Shown here: one piece after another, positions 33,597 through 43,092 of the stretch
Layout: each line of letters begins with the position of its first letter
How positions within the stretch are numbered: position 1 is the stretch's first letter
Assembly: GCF_019903425.1 (NCBI RefSeq)
Contig: NZ_JACHUZ010000011.1
Coordinates: forward strand, 62,001-126,000
DNA from: Vreelandella halophila
GTDB lineage: Bacteria > Pseudomonadota > Gammaproteobacteria > Pseudomonadales > Oleiphilaceae
Length of the DNA: 64,000 nucleotides
Direction of reading: 5' to 3'
Notes under the pieces: generated by a model
Told to the model about the DNA's origin: nothing
Database searches by the model: none
Seen by the model: the letters and a program-made list of their open reading frames with translations, nothing else
Made by a program: the position numbers and the translations under genes

Positions 33597-34888
33597 TGGG
33601 ATACGCCCTGAGCGCCCTCAACCACCTTGCCGGTTCCGGGGTGCTTGATCACCTGGGAATGAGGCGTACTGCCGAGAACATCAGCTATTACCTGAGCCGT
33701 TCCAGCTTCAGTGCCATCAGCACCAGCGCCCGCCAGTTCCGCAACCTCAACCCCCTCAGGCGCCCTCAGAGGCTGCATGCCCCTGGCAGGACCCAGGATC
33801 TTTTTGATCTGAACATCACCGATGAACAGCGCATGATCCGCGAGAGTGTCCAGGACTTTGCGCGTGAGATTCTGCGGGAGACAGCTGAAAGCGCGGATGC
33901 CGGGCGCGCCACGGCCTCTGGCACCCTCGAGCAGGCCGCAGAGCTCGGGCTGACTCTGTTCTCCGTGCCCGAGGCTCTGGGCGGCGCGGCAACGGAACGT
34001 TCGCCCGTGACCTCCATGCTGCTGGCGGAGGATCTGGCCTACGGTGACATGGGGCAGGCCGCCGCGATCCTGGCGCCCATGTCCGTGGCCAATGCCCTGA
34101 CGCAGTGGGGCAATGCCCATCAGCAGGGGACCTACCTGGTGGCGTTTGCCGGGGACAATCCACCCCAGGCCAGCATCGCGGTGGCCGAGCCCACACCGCT
34201 GTTCGATCCGCTGCAGCCGGCATGCACCGCGACCCGCCAGGGCGATCACTATGTTCTCAACGGCACCAAGACCCTGGTTCCCCTCGCCGCGCAGGCGGAA
34301 CTCTTTCTGGTGGCGGCCATGACCGGGGATGGCCCCGGCGTCTTCATTGTGGAGGGTGGCAGCGCGGGATTACGCGTCGGAGAGGACCGGCCCATGGGCA
34401 TCCGTGCCAGTGGCCAGGGGCGGGTGCATCTGGACGGCGTAAAGGTTCCCGCAGGTAACCGCCTGAGTGCCGGGGACTTCGACTACCGCGCCTTTGTCGA
34501 CCTGGGAACCCTGGCCTGGTGCAGCCTCGCCATCGGAACCTGCCAGGCGGTCCTGGACTACGTCATTCCCTATGCCAACGAACGCACTGCCTTTGGCGAA
34601 CCCATCAGCCACAGGCAGGGGGTTGCTTTCCTGATCTCGGACATGGCCATCGAACTGGACGCCATGCGCATGCTCACATGGCGGGCGGTCTGCCGGGCCG
34701 AGCAGGGCCTTTCCTTCCGGCGCGAGGCGCACCTGGCGCGCACCCTGGTCAAGGACAAGGCCATGGGTATTGGAACCAATGGCGTACAGGTCCTGGGTGG
34801 CCACGGCTACACCCACGAGTACCCGGTGGAGCGCTGGTACCGGGACCTGCGGGCCACTGGTATCGCCTTCGGCGGGCTGCACCTGTAA
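33581..34888 (+). CDS. Acyl-CoA dehydrogenase-like subunit without catalytic glutamate
   Basis: A 435-residue protein of acyl-CoA dehydrogenase fold after a 75-residue N-terminal extension; the ACAD N-domain starts near LNITDEQRMIRESVQDFARE. ATG 33581 has AGGAGG five bases upstream. Key residues are changed: the FAD loop, normally TEPGxGSD, reads VAEPTPLFDP; the C-terminal catalytic position (IYEGT in MCAD) reads IAFGG with Phe430; the alternative Glu of LCAD/IVD is replaced in DLGTLAWC (Gly309). The protein stops soon after, losing the last helix. GGHGYTHEYPVERWYRD confirms the family. Most likely the non-catalytic partner of the next gene. Confidence 0.85.
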   Translation: MARDAMGYALSALNHLAGSGVLDHLGMRRTAENISYYLSRSSFSAISTSARQFRNLNPLRRPQRLHAPGRTQDLFDLNITDEQRMIRESVQDFAREILRETAESADAGRATASGTLEQAAELGLTLFSVPEALGGAATERSPVTSMLLAEDLAYGDMGQAAAILAPMSVANALTQWGNAHQQGTYLVAFAGDNPPQASIAVAEPTPLFDPLQPACTATRQGDHYVLNGTKTLVPLAAQAELFLVAAMTGDGPGVFIVEGGSAGLRVGEDRPMGIRASGQGRVHLDGVKVPAGNRLSAGDFDYRAFVDLGTLAWCSLAIGTCQAVLDYVIPYANERTAFGEPISHRQGVAFLISDMAIELDAMRMLTWRAVCRAEQGLSFRREAHLARTLVKDKAMGIGTNGVQVLGGHGYTHEYPVERWYRDLRATGIAFGGLHL

Positions 34889-34897
34889 GGAGGGGCC

Positions 34898-36103
34898 ATG
34901 AACCTGGAGATACCCAAAAAGTTCCGTTCCCTGATCAACAATGCCCACCAGGTGGCCGTGGGCACCTTCCGGCCCATTTCGCGCTATTACGACCGGCACG
35001 AGCATGAGCGCCCGAAAGAGCTCGATATGCTGGCCTCCATCCTGGATGGGTTCAACGAGGGTGATCCCTCGAATTCCGCCGGGGCCGCCACCACTGGCGC
35101 CAGTGGTGGAGCCGGCTCCGGGGATGTGCGCAATGGCTCGAACATGGCCGTCTGCCTGGGAACCATGGAGCTGTGCTACGGCGACGTGGCGCTGATGCTC
35201 TCGCTGCCGCGCCAGGGCCTGGGCAACGCGGCCATCTCCGCCGTTGCCACGGACGAACAGAAGCAGCGCTTTGAAGGCAAGTGGGCGGCCATGGCCATTA
35301 CCGAACCCGGCTGTGGTTCGGACTCCGGCGCCATCCGCACCACGGCCCGCCGCGAGGGTGATGAGTACGTGCTCAACGGCGAGAAGATCTACGTCACTGC
35401 CGGTGAACGGGCGGACTGCGTGGTGGTCTGGGCAACGCTGGATCCATCCATGGGCAAGGCCGCCATCAAGTCCTTCGTGGTGGAGTGGGGCACGCCGGGA
35501 ATGGAGCTGGCACGGCTGGAGAAAAAACTGGGTATCCGCGCCTCGGACACCGCCGCCATCCACTTCCAGAATTGCCGTGTGCCGGCGGAGAACCTGCTCG
35601 GTACTCCGGAGATCGACACCGCCAAGGGCTTTGCCGGGGCCATGCAGACCTTCGACAACACCCGCCCGCTGGTGGCCGCCATGGCAGTGGGCTGTGGCCG
35701 CGCGGCACTGGAACGCCTGAAGGAACTACTGGCGGATCAGGTGAATCTGGACTACGACCGCCCGGTGGATAATGCGTCCGCTGTCGAGGCCGAGATCTAC
35801 CGCATGGAGGCGGAGTGGGAATCTGCGTACTGGCTGACGGTGCGCGCCGCCTGGATGGCCGACAACCACCAGCCCAATTCGGTCCAGGCCTCCATGTGCA
35901 AGGCCAAGGCCGGACGTGTGGGCAACAGCATCACCCTGCGCTGCGCGGAACTGGCGGGGACCCTGGGTTACAGCGAGGAGGAACTGCTGGAGAAATGGGC
36001 CCGGGATTCCAAGATCCTGGACATCTTCGAAGGCACCCAGCAGATCCAGAACCTGATCATTGCCCGGAGGCTGTTGGGCCTCAGCTCGAGTGAGTTGCGG
36101 TGA
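34898..36103 (+). CDS. Acyl-CoA dehydrogenase, probable catalytic partner
   Basis: A 401-residue dehydrogenase nine bases after the previous one, with AAGGAGG before its ATG. The FAD loop AITEPGCGSDSGAIRTTA is intact and the catalytic base is Glu378 in ILDIFEGTQQIQNLII, as in medium-chain enzymes. A Gly/Ala/Ser-rich loop (AGAATTGASGGAGSGD) at residues about 64-80 and an extended N-terminus (IPKKFRSLINNAHQVAVG) are unusual. The tandem arrangement, with one complete and one defective active site, suggests an alpha2beta2 complex. Acyl substrate unknown. Confidence 0.9.
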   Translation: MNLEIPKKFRSLINNAHQVAVGTFRPISRYYDRHEHERPKELDMLASILDGFNEGDPSNSAGAATTGASGGAGSGDVRNGSNMAVCLGTMELCYGDVALMLSLPRQGLGNAAISAVATDEQKQRFEGKWAAMAITEPGCGSDSGAIRTTARREGDEYVLNGEKIYVTAGERADCVVVWATLDPSMGKAAIKSFVVEWGTPGMELARLEKKLGIRASDTAAIHFQNCRVPAENLLGTPEIDTAKGFAGAMQTFDNTRPLVAAMAVGCGRAALERLKELLADQVNLDYDRPVDNASAVEAEIYRMEAEWESAYWLTVRAAWMADNHQPNSVQASMCKAKAGRVGNSITLRCAELAGTLGYSEEELLEKWARDSKILDIFEGTQQIQNLIIARRLLGLSSSELR

Positions 36104-36129
36104 CCGGCTGATTGCCTCAACAGGGGCCA

Positions 36130-36156
36130 GCGGTGACAATAACGGACTGTCATCGC
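36130..36156 (+). repeat. Hairpin upstream of the hydroxyacid dehydrogenase gene
   Basis: GCGGTGACA (36130-36138) pairs with TGTCATCGC (36148-36156), 9 pairs with one G-T, around a 9-base loop. No T-run follows, so it may be an attenuator-like structure or an operator rather than a terminator. Confidence 0.4.
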
Positions 36157-36183
36157 TGTGCCTGATCAGGAGGAAACATCACC

Positions 36184-37143
36184 GTGAAAGCTGTTTTCCT
36201 GGACGCCGATACCCTTGGCTCGGACGTGGACCTTGGCCCGATGCAGGCCGCCGCGGATCTCACCCTCTACGGAACCACAACGCCGGCCCAGGTGGCCGAA
36301 CGCATCGCGGATGTCGAGGCGGTGGTTACCAACAAGGTGGTTCTCGGCGAGGCGCACTTTGCAGCAGCGCCGAAGCTCCGGGTGGTGGTTGTGACCGCGA
36401 CGGGCGTGAACAACATTGATCTGGAGGCTGCAGCGGCCAGGGGCATCCGGGTGGTCAATGCCATCCGGTATGCCCGGCCGGTCCTCGTGCAGCATACCTT
36501 CTCCCTGATCCTCGCCCTGGCTAACCGGCTGGTGGATTACGTCCAGGACGTACGTGCCGGGTGGTGGCAGCAGAGCCCCATGTTCTGCCGTATGGATCAC
36601 CCCATCATCGAGCTGGAGGGCAGAACCCTGGTGGTGCTTGGGTATGGTGATCTGGGGCAGGGCGTGGCCCGGCTGGGCCAGGCCTTCGGGATGGATGTAC
36701 GGGTTGCGGCCAGACCCGGGCAGCCGGAAGGGGAAGTGGATGGCTTCCCGCGGCAGTCGCTGGAGACGCTGCTCCCTGTTGCGGATGTGCTGTCCGTGCA
36801 CTGCCTTCTGAGCGACGAGACCCGGGATCTGATCGATGCGCAGGCCCTGAGGACGATGAAGGATTCCGCGCTGCTGGTGAACACCTCCCGGGGTGGCATT
36901 GTGAACGAGCAGGCGCTGGCGGATGCGCTGCGCCAGGGTGATATTGCCGGCGCCGGCGTGGACGTCCTGACACAGGAGCCGCCGGTGGACGGCAACCCAC
37001 TGCTTGCCGACGATATTCCCAACCTGCTGGTGACCCCGCACTGCGCCTGGGCAAGCCAGGAGGCCCGGCAACGCATGGTGCAGCAGAGCGCCGACAATCT
37101 GCGGGCCTTCGCCGCCGGCACCCTGGAACGGTGGGTGGTGTGA
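36184..37143 (+). CDS. D-2-hydroxyacid dehydrogenase (glycerate dehydrogenase / hydroxypyruvate reductase-like)
   Basis: NAD(P)-dependent enzyme reducing 2-keto acids to D-2-hydroxy acids. The nucleotide loop is VVLGYGDLGQGVARLGQAFG; catalytic Arg lies in LLVNTSRGGIVNEQALADAL, Glu in DVLTQEPPVDGNP and His in TPHCAWASQEARQRM, all present. GTG 36184 has AGGAGG nine bases upstream; 319 residues. Length and motifs fit glycerate dehydrogenase (HprA) best, but substrate range in this family is broad. The methyltransferase gene overlaps its end. Confidence 0.88.
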   Translation: MKAVFLDADTLGSDVDLGPMQAAADLTLYGTTTPAQVAERIADVEAVVTNKVVLGEAHFAAAPKLRVVVVTATGVNNIDLEAAAARGIRVVNAIRYARPVLVQHTFSLILALANRLVDYVQDVRAGWWQQSPMFCRMDHPIIELEGRTLVVLGYGDLGQGVARLGQAFGMDVRVAARPGQPEGEVDGFPRQSLETLLPVADVLSVHCLLSDETRDLIDAQALRTMKDSALLVNTSRGGIVNEQALADALRQGDIAGAGVDVLTQEPPVDGNPLLADDIPNLLVTPHCAWASQEARQRMVQQSADNLRAFAAGTLERWVV

Positions 37144-37688
37144 GGCTGACCCACCAGGCCCATGAAGCCGTTGCCGGGGTGCTGGGCGAGGGTGGCCTGG
37201 CGCTGGACGCTACGGCGGGAAATGGCCATGACACGCGTTTCCTGGCGGAGCAGGTGGGCGCCAGTGGCCATGTATGGGCACTGGATGTACAGCCCGCCGC
37301 CATTGAGACCACCCGCAACCGGCTTGTCGAAGCCGGGCTCGGTGAACGCGTAACCCTGCTGTGTGAAAGCCATGCCCATATCCGGGATCAGGTGACGCCG
37401 CCGGGGGAGCGGAAACTGGACGCCGTTATGTTCAATCTGGGCTATCTCCCCGGCAGTGACCGCACCCGTACCACAGGGGCGGTCACCACAATCCCCGCCC
37501 TGGAGCAGTCGATGGAAATGCTGACCTCCGGCGGCTGTCTGTCGCTGATGGTATACCGTGGGCATGACGGTGGTGACGCCGAATGGAACGCCATCCGCGA
37601 GTGGCTGACTGGGAGCGGTCATGAGTGGCGTATTCCGGTTGACCCGTCCGACCACAAGGGCCCGGTCCTGGTGCTGCTTACACGTTGA
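37131..37688 (+). CDS. MnmM/YtqB-type SAM-dependent methyltransferase
   Basis: A 185-residue Rossmann methyltransferase of the family containing B. subtilis YtqB/MnmM, which methylates the wobble uridine of tRNA. SAM-binding motif I is LDATAGNGHDTRFLAEQVG; GHVWALDVQPAAIETTRNRL is motif II; LDAVMFNLGYLPGSDRTRTT is the family hallmark. Starts at GTG 37131 or GTG 37140; both overlap the preceding stop. In gammaproteobacteria the in vivo substrate is not certain, so no symbol is given. Confidence 0.8.
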   Translation: MGGVRLTHQAHEAVAGVLGEGGLALDATAGNGHDTRFLAEQVGASGHVWALDVQPAAIETTRNRLVEAGLGERVTLLCESHAHIRDQVTPPGERKLDAVMFNLGYLPGSDRTRTTGAVTTIPALEQSMEMLTSGGCLSLMVYRGHDGGDAEWNAIREWLTGSGHEWRIPVDPSDHKGPVLVLLTR

Positions 37689-37784
37689 AGCACCATTTCG
37701 GTGGACAGCTGTACCGGGTATTGCCACCCTGTCGGTGCGGGGTGTTTTACTGGAATTCCGGCAGCGCCGCTGGAGGAGGGCATC

Positions 37785-38594
37785 ATGGTATGGCTGAGAA
37801 CGGTGCTCCTGGCACTGACTATGATGGTGCCAGCGTTAGCGCTCGCCGGGGAGACAACTGAGGACCGCACGGTGAGCATCACCAATGGCGAGTGGCCGCC
37901 CTATCTGGGCAGGGAAGAGCCCGGTTACGGCATCGCCTCCCGGATTGTGAGCCGAGCGTTCGAGCGTGCCGGCTATCAGGTCGAGTATGAATTCCACCCC
38001 TGGGCCCGCTCCCTCTACCTGGCCCGTCGGGGCGAGCGTGACGGCACGGCGGTCTGGGTGCCCTCCAGTGAGCGCCGTGAGGACTTCTTCATCAGTCGGC
38101 CCGTGATCGTCACCGAATACGTCTTCTTTCATAGGGCGGACATGCCGTTCGACTGGGAAACCACCACCGATCTTGCCGACTACCGCATTGGGCTGACCCG
38201 TGGCTACGACTATGGTGAAGTGCTGGACCGGGTGAGGACCCTGGGGGTTGCCACCACTGAAACCGTGTCATCGGATGAGCTGAATTTCCATAAACTCCTG
38301 GCGGGCCGCATTGATCTGTTTCCATTGGATCGGGTTGTCGGCCAGCGGATGATCAGTGAGCTTTTCAGTGAGGAAGAGGCGAAGGCGCTGACCTGGCATC
38401 CCGAACCGGTCCGTGAGGACCGGCTCCATCTGCTTCTTTCCCGTGAGGTGGAGGGCAATGCCAAGCGCATCGAGGACTTCAATCGGGCGCTCAAGGCCAT
38501 GCGCCGGGAAGGAGGGATCGAGAAGATCCTGGTGGAGGCGCTGGGTAATGAAATGCCCGCCGTGGACCGGCTCACCCCCGCTCAGGCGGACTGA
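37785..38594 (+). CDS. Periplasmic solute-binding protein, family 3 type
   Basis: A 269-residue secreted protein: ATG 37785 follows GGAGGAGGG, and MVWLRTVLLALTMMVPALA is a signal peptide. The mature part begins with TVSITNGEWPPYLGREEPGY, the typical opening of SBP_bac_3 proteins, and FHPWARSLYLARRGERDGTA matches the amino-acid-binding fold. No transporter permease is adjacent; stand-alone members often serve sensing or are orphan binding proteins. The end overlaps the convergent cheB gene by 13 bases. Confidence 0.85.
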   Translation: MVWLRTVLLALTMMVPALALAGETTEDRTVSITNGEWPPYLGREEPGYGIASRIVSRAFERAGYQVEYEFHPWARSLYLARRGERDGTAVWVPSSERREDFFISRPVIVTEYVFFHRADMPFDWETTTDLADYRIGLTRGYDYGEVLDRVRTLGVATTETVSSDELNFHKLLAGRIDLFPLDRVVGQRMISELFSEEEAKALTWHPEPVREDRLHLLLSREVEGNAKRIEDFNRALKAMRREGGIEKILVEALGNEMPAVDRLTPAQAD

Positions 38595-39637
38595 CGCGCC
38601 CGGGTCAGCAGGGCCCCGGCGATCCGGTCCAGTGCCAGGGTGTCGCTGACCGCCTCCATCTCCACCGCCGTTCCAGGCATACCCCAGACCACACTGGTGT
38701 CCTCGTTCTGGGCCACGGTGTAGGCGCCCAGGTCGTGCAACTCCTTCATGCCCCGGGCGCCGTCATCGCCCATGCCGGTGAGCAGGGCGGCCACGGCGTT
38801 TTTTCCGGCCTCATTGGCGACACTGCGGAACAGCACATCCACAGAGGGCCTGTGTCGGTTCACGGGGTCACCGTCATGGAGCTGGCAGGTATAGCGGGCG
38901 CCATCACGCTTGACGGTCAGGTGGCGGTTGCCGGGGGCTACATAGACGTGGCCGGGAATGATTCGCTGGCCATGCTGGGCTTCGGTGACCGTCACTGCAC
39001 AGGTGCCATCCATGCGGTTGGCGAATGCCCGGCTGAACTCCTGGGGAATGTGCTGGGTGATGACCACCCCCGGGCTGTCCGGGGGCAGCTGTTCCAGAAC
39101 GTGGCGCAGGGCCTCGGTGCCGCCGGTGGAGGCCCCCAGGGCGATCAGTCGTTCGGTGCTCTTGAGGTCACCGGGGCGGCGTTTGGGCAGCACTGCGCCG
39201 GCACTGTGCTTTTCGCCCGCCGGCCGTGAGCCGCCCTTTACCCGGGCGGAGGCGGCCATGCGGATCTTGTCCTGGATCTCGCGGGCGTAATCCTGGAACT
39301 CACTGGCCAGGTTGACCTGGGGTTTGGCCACATAGTCCACGGCGCCGATATCCAGTGCCTCCAGGGTGACCTCAGCGCCATCCTGGGTCAGCGATGACAC
39401 CATGATCACCGGCATGGGCCGCAGCCGCATGATGTTGCGCAGGAAGGTGATGCCGTCCATCTTCGGCATCTCCACGTCCAGCGTGATCACATCCGGGTTG
39501 TGGGCCTTGATCTTCTCGCGCGCGTCATAGGGATCATGCGCGGTGTCCACCACTTCAATGTCCGGGGCATCGTTGAGCATCTCCGTCAGCATCTGGCGGA
39601 TAAGCGCCGAATCATCGACCACAATGGTGCGGATCAT
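38582..39637 (-). CDS. cheB: Chemotaxis response regulator methylesterase CheB
   Basis: Removes methyl groups from (and deamidates) chemoreceptors when phosphorylated by CheA. The receiver domain starts MIRTIVVDDSALIRQMLTEM with phospho-acceptor Asp54 in ITLDVEMPKMDG; the esterase domain has catalytic Ser in IALGASTGGTEALRHVL, His in VVITQHIPQEFSRAF and Asp in LTGMGDDGARGMKE. 351 residues. Last gene of the minus-strand che operon, 20 bases after cheD. Confidence 0.96.
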   Translation of the reverse strand: MIRTIVVDDSALIRQMLTEMLNDAPDIEVVDTAHDPYDAREKIKAHNPDVITLDVEMPKMDGITFLRNIMRLRPMPVIMVSSLTQDGAEVTLEALDIGAVDYVAKPQVNLASEFQDYAREIQDKIRMAASARVKGGSRPAGEKHSAGAVLPKRRPGDLKSTERLIALGASTGGTEALRHVLEQLPPDSPGVVITQHIPQEFSRAFANRMDGTCAVTVTEAQHGQRIIPGHVYVAPGNRHLTVKRDGARYTCQLHDGDPVNRHRPSVDVLFRSVANEAGKNAVAALLTGMGDDGARGMKELHDLGAYTVAQNEDTSVVWGMPGTAVEMEAVSDTLALDRIAGALLTRARQSA

Positions 39638-39657
39638 CTGGTACTCCCAGTCTTCTG

Positions 39658-40314
39658 TTATTCGAAAAGGTCCACATCGCCACCGGACACGGGCTCTTCC
39701 TCGAGCTCGTGGAGGTAGTGCTCTTCGCGTTCGATGAGGGTCTGGTTGCGCGTGCGGTAGAGTTTCTTGCTGAAGGCGCGCCCGGTATCCGGGAAGAACT
39801 GCACCTTGCGCGGGTAGGCCCCTCCGAGGTCCCGGCTGATCAGTCTCAGGGATTCGGTTGCGCAGTATTCCATGGCGAACTCGATGTTGCGTTTACCAAT
39901 GTCCGTGGTGACGCCTTTGAGAACGCGTCCGCCGCCAAAAAGCTTGATTTCGAGATCCTCGCGGCGGGCGCCGAGTTTCAGGATGCGGTTGATCAGCTGC
40001 TCCATGGCATTGTTGCCGTAGCGGGTCGCCAGGTTGACCGGATCGTCCACCCAGCTCTCCGGGTCGCCGCCACGGGTTGGCAGCATAAAGTGGTTCATGC
40101 CGCCAACCCCACGCCTTGGATCCCGGATACACGCTGCCACACAGGAGCCGAGGGTGGTGACGATCATCTCGTCACCCCGGTTCACGTAGAACTCGCCGGG
40201 AAGCAGCTTGGCCGCCCAGACCCGGTGTGCCGGGTCCCAGTAGCGCCGGATCCGCTCAAAGCCGGGCAGGGCGCGGGGCTGTCGCGATTGGGTCGTGATC
40301 GTTGCTTCCGCCAT
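39658..40314 (-). CDS. cheD: Chemoreceptor glutamine deamidase CheD
   Basis: Deamidates receptor glutamines to make methylation sites. The active-site Cys is in MIVTTLGSCVAACIRDP and the His in GVGGMNHFMLPTRG, both within the CheD core; KLFGGGRVLKGVTTDIGKRN follows. At 218 residues it is longer than the 160-residue minimum, with an N-terminal extension of about 45 residues and a charged tail (HYLHELEEEPVSGGDVDLFE). It abuts cheR with a 2-base gap. No cheC is present in the operon. Confidence 0.95.
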   Translation of the reverse strand: MAEATITTQSRQPRALPGFERIRRYWDPAHRVWAAKLLPGEFYVNRGDEMIVTTLGSCVAACIRDPRRGVGGMNHFMLPTRGGDPESWVDDPVNLATRYGNNAMEQLINRILKLGARREDLEIKLFGGGRVLKGVTTDIGKRNIEFAMEYCATESLRLISRDLGGAYPRKVQFFPDTGRAFSKKLYRTRNQTLIEREEHYLHELEEEPVSGGDVDLFE

Positions 40315-40316
40315 GG

Positions 40317-41135
<819 letters not shown>

Positions 41136-41151
41136 TAAGGCCTACTCCCGC

Positions 41152-43092
41152 TCAGAACTCTTCCCATTCACCGTCATCCCCGGAGGCTTCCGCCTGGCCG
41201 GCGGCACTGCCTGCTGGCGCGCCTGAGGCGTTATTGCCCCTGCTGGCCGCAGCTCCCTGAGCGGGCCTTGCACCTGAACCCGCGCCGTTGTTGCCGCGCT
41301 GGGCAAGTGTGGAGCGCTGGTTCTGGGTTCCGGCGCCGGCATTCTGCTGCCGCTGACCGCCGGTGCTCCGGTTGCCACTGGACGCCTGCTGGTTGCTGGC
41401 GCCGCTGTCACCGAAGAAGCTCATCAGGTCCACCAGGGACGTGGTCTGCTCATCCAGGGATTCAGAGGCCGCCGCCGCTTCCTCCACCAGTGCCGCGTTC
41501 TGCTGGGTGACCTCATCCAGCTGCGAGACGGCCTTGTTGATCTCGTCGATGCCCGAGGACTGCTGGTTGCTGGCTGCCGCAATCTCGGCAATCTTGTCGG
41601 TGACCGTCTGAACCGAATTGATGATCTCGTTCAGGGTCTCGGTGGACTCGTCCACCAACTTGGTACCGTGCTCGACCTTCTCGCTGGAATCCTTGATCAG
41701 CTTCTTGATGTCCTTGGCGGCGGAAGCGCTGCGCTGGGCCAGGTTGCGGACCTCGGCAGCCACCACCCCGAAGCCGCGCCCGTGCTCACCGGCACGCGCC
41801 GCCTCGACGGCGGCGTTCAGGGCCAGAAGGTTGGTCTGGAAGGCGATCTCGTCGATGACGGTAATGATGTCGTTGATCTCGCTGGACGAGCTCTTGATCT
41901 CGCCCATGGCGTCCACCACCTGACGGGCGATCTCGCCGCCACGCTCGGCTTTTTCACGGGCCGCCGTGGCCAGCTGGTTGGACTCCTGGGCGTTGTCCGC
42001 GTTCTGCTTCACGGTGGAGGTGATCTCCTCCATGGATGAGGCAGTCTCTTCCAGTGAGCTGGCCTGTTCCTCGGTGCGCTGGGACAGATCCTGGTTGCCC
42101 TGGGCGATCTCCTTGGCCGCCGAATTGATGTTGCCGGTGGCGTCGGTGATCTGCTCGACCGTATTGCGCAGCACGTCCACGGTTTCGTTGACGGCTTCCT
42201 GTAGGCGGCCGAAATCGCCCTCGAACTCGCCCTGCATCTTGTCGTGCAGGTTGCCGTCCGCCAGGTTCTTCATGACGCGGATGACTTCCTGGGTGGGCCG
42301 CTGGGCGGCATCCACCACGTTGTTCACGTCCGCGCTCAGGTCCTTCACGAAGCCTTCGCTCATGGCGTCGGTATCCACCCGCTCGTCCAGCCGGCCCTCA
42401 CGGACCTGGCTGATCATGTCCTTGAGCTCCGAGCGGACCCGCTCCTCATTCTCTTCGCGTTCGCGGTCCTCGGTCTGGTCGAACCATTCAATGGTGTTGC
42501 CGAGGAACTCGCCCTGTTCGTTTTCTTCGCCGGTGATGGCGATGGCAAGGCGTACCCGGCCAATGTCCACCGTGTCGTGTATGGCGTCATTGCGAACCTT
42601 GTTCATCTGGCGGGCAATCGAGCGCAGCTGGGGGAAGGTATCCACCAGATCCTCGCCTTCCAGACCCCTGGCGCGGAAGCCCCGATTATCCTCGGCGATG
42701 TCGCGCTCGTAGTCGCGCAGCAGGTCCTGCATGCGCTCATTGAGGTAGTCGATACGGCCTTCTGAGTCCGTCGTCATCATCGCCGTGGTCGCGGTATGCA
42801 GGGCCAGCTTCATGCGCTGGAGGGCCTCGTATTCCGCCGGGTCAATGGTGACCTGGTTAGTCTGGTTGTTGCTGGCCATGGTCTTGCTCTCCCGTGACTC
42901 GGTCTGCTGTTTGTCTTGCGGTTCGGATGTCAGTGTTGATTCAGGTTCCGTCTCCGACGGTGTTCCACTGCTGTCGGAGGTATTACCGCCGCCTTCCATC
43001 CATGCCAGCGGATCGTTGCCCAGTTTCTGCCGCCGGCCTCCGCCGCGGCGCCCGGAGCCGCCGTTGCGGTTACTGCGGTTGTTTTCGGCCAT
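41152..43092 (-). CDS. Soluble methyl-accepting chemotaxis protein with basic N-terminus and EWEEF tether
   Basis: A 646-residue receptor without membrane helices. Residues 1-23 are Arg/Lys/Gly rich, then [10 protein letters not shown]; an acidic linker follows to about 75. A PAS-like domain ([19 protein letters not shown]) spans about 90-215, then HAMP-like helices ([28 protein letters not shown]). The signalling hairpin is complete, with tip [20 protein letters not shown]. After it a 90-residue Gly/Asn/Gln/Ala linker ends EWEEF, a CheR/CheB docking pentapeptide like NWETF. ATG overlaps the stop of the ParA gene by one base. Confidence 0.93.
   Translation of the reverse strand: MAENNRSNRNGGSGRRGGGRRQKLGNDPLAWMEGGGNTSDSSGTPSETEPESTLTSEPQDKQQTESRESKTMASNNQTNQVTIDPAEYEALQRMKLALHTATTAMMTTDSEGRIDYLNERMQDLLRDYERDIAEDNRGFRARGLEGEDLVDTFPQLRSIARQMNKVRNDAIHDTVDIGRVRLAIAITGEENEQGEFLGNTIEWFDQTEDREREENEERVRSELKDMISQVREGRLDERVDTDAMSEGFVKDLSADVNNVVDAAQRPTQEVIRVMKNLADGNLHDKMQGEFEGDFGRLQEAVNETVDVLRNTVEQITDATGNINSAAKEIAQGNQDLSQRTEEQASSLEETASSMEEITSTVKQNADNAQESNQLATAAREKAERGGEIARQVVDAMGEIKSSSSEINDIITVIDEIAFQTNLLALNAAVEAARAGEHGRGFGVVAAEVRNLAQRSASAAKDIKKLIKDSSEKVEHGTKLVDESTETLNEIINSVQTVTDKIAEIAAASNQQSSGIDEINKAVSQLDEVTQQNAALVEEAAAASESLDEQTTSLVDLMSFFGDSGASNQQASSGNRSTGGQRQQNAGAGTQNQRSTLAQRGNNGAGSGARPAQGAAASRGNNASGAPAGSAAGQAEASGDDGEWEEF

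Noticed and set aside
41152-41440. Tandem repeat array in the receptor tail
   Set aside because: The sequence is low in complexity (Gly, Asn, Gln, Ala) but shows no regular period.
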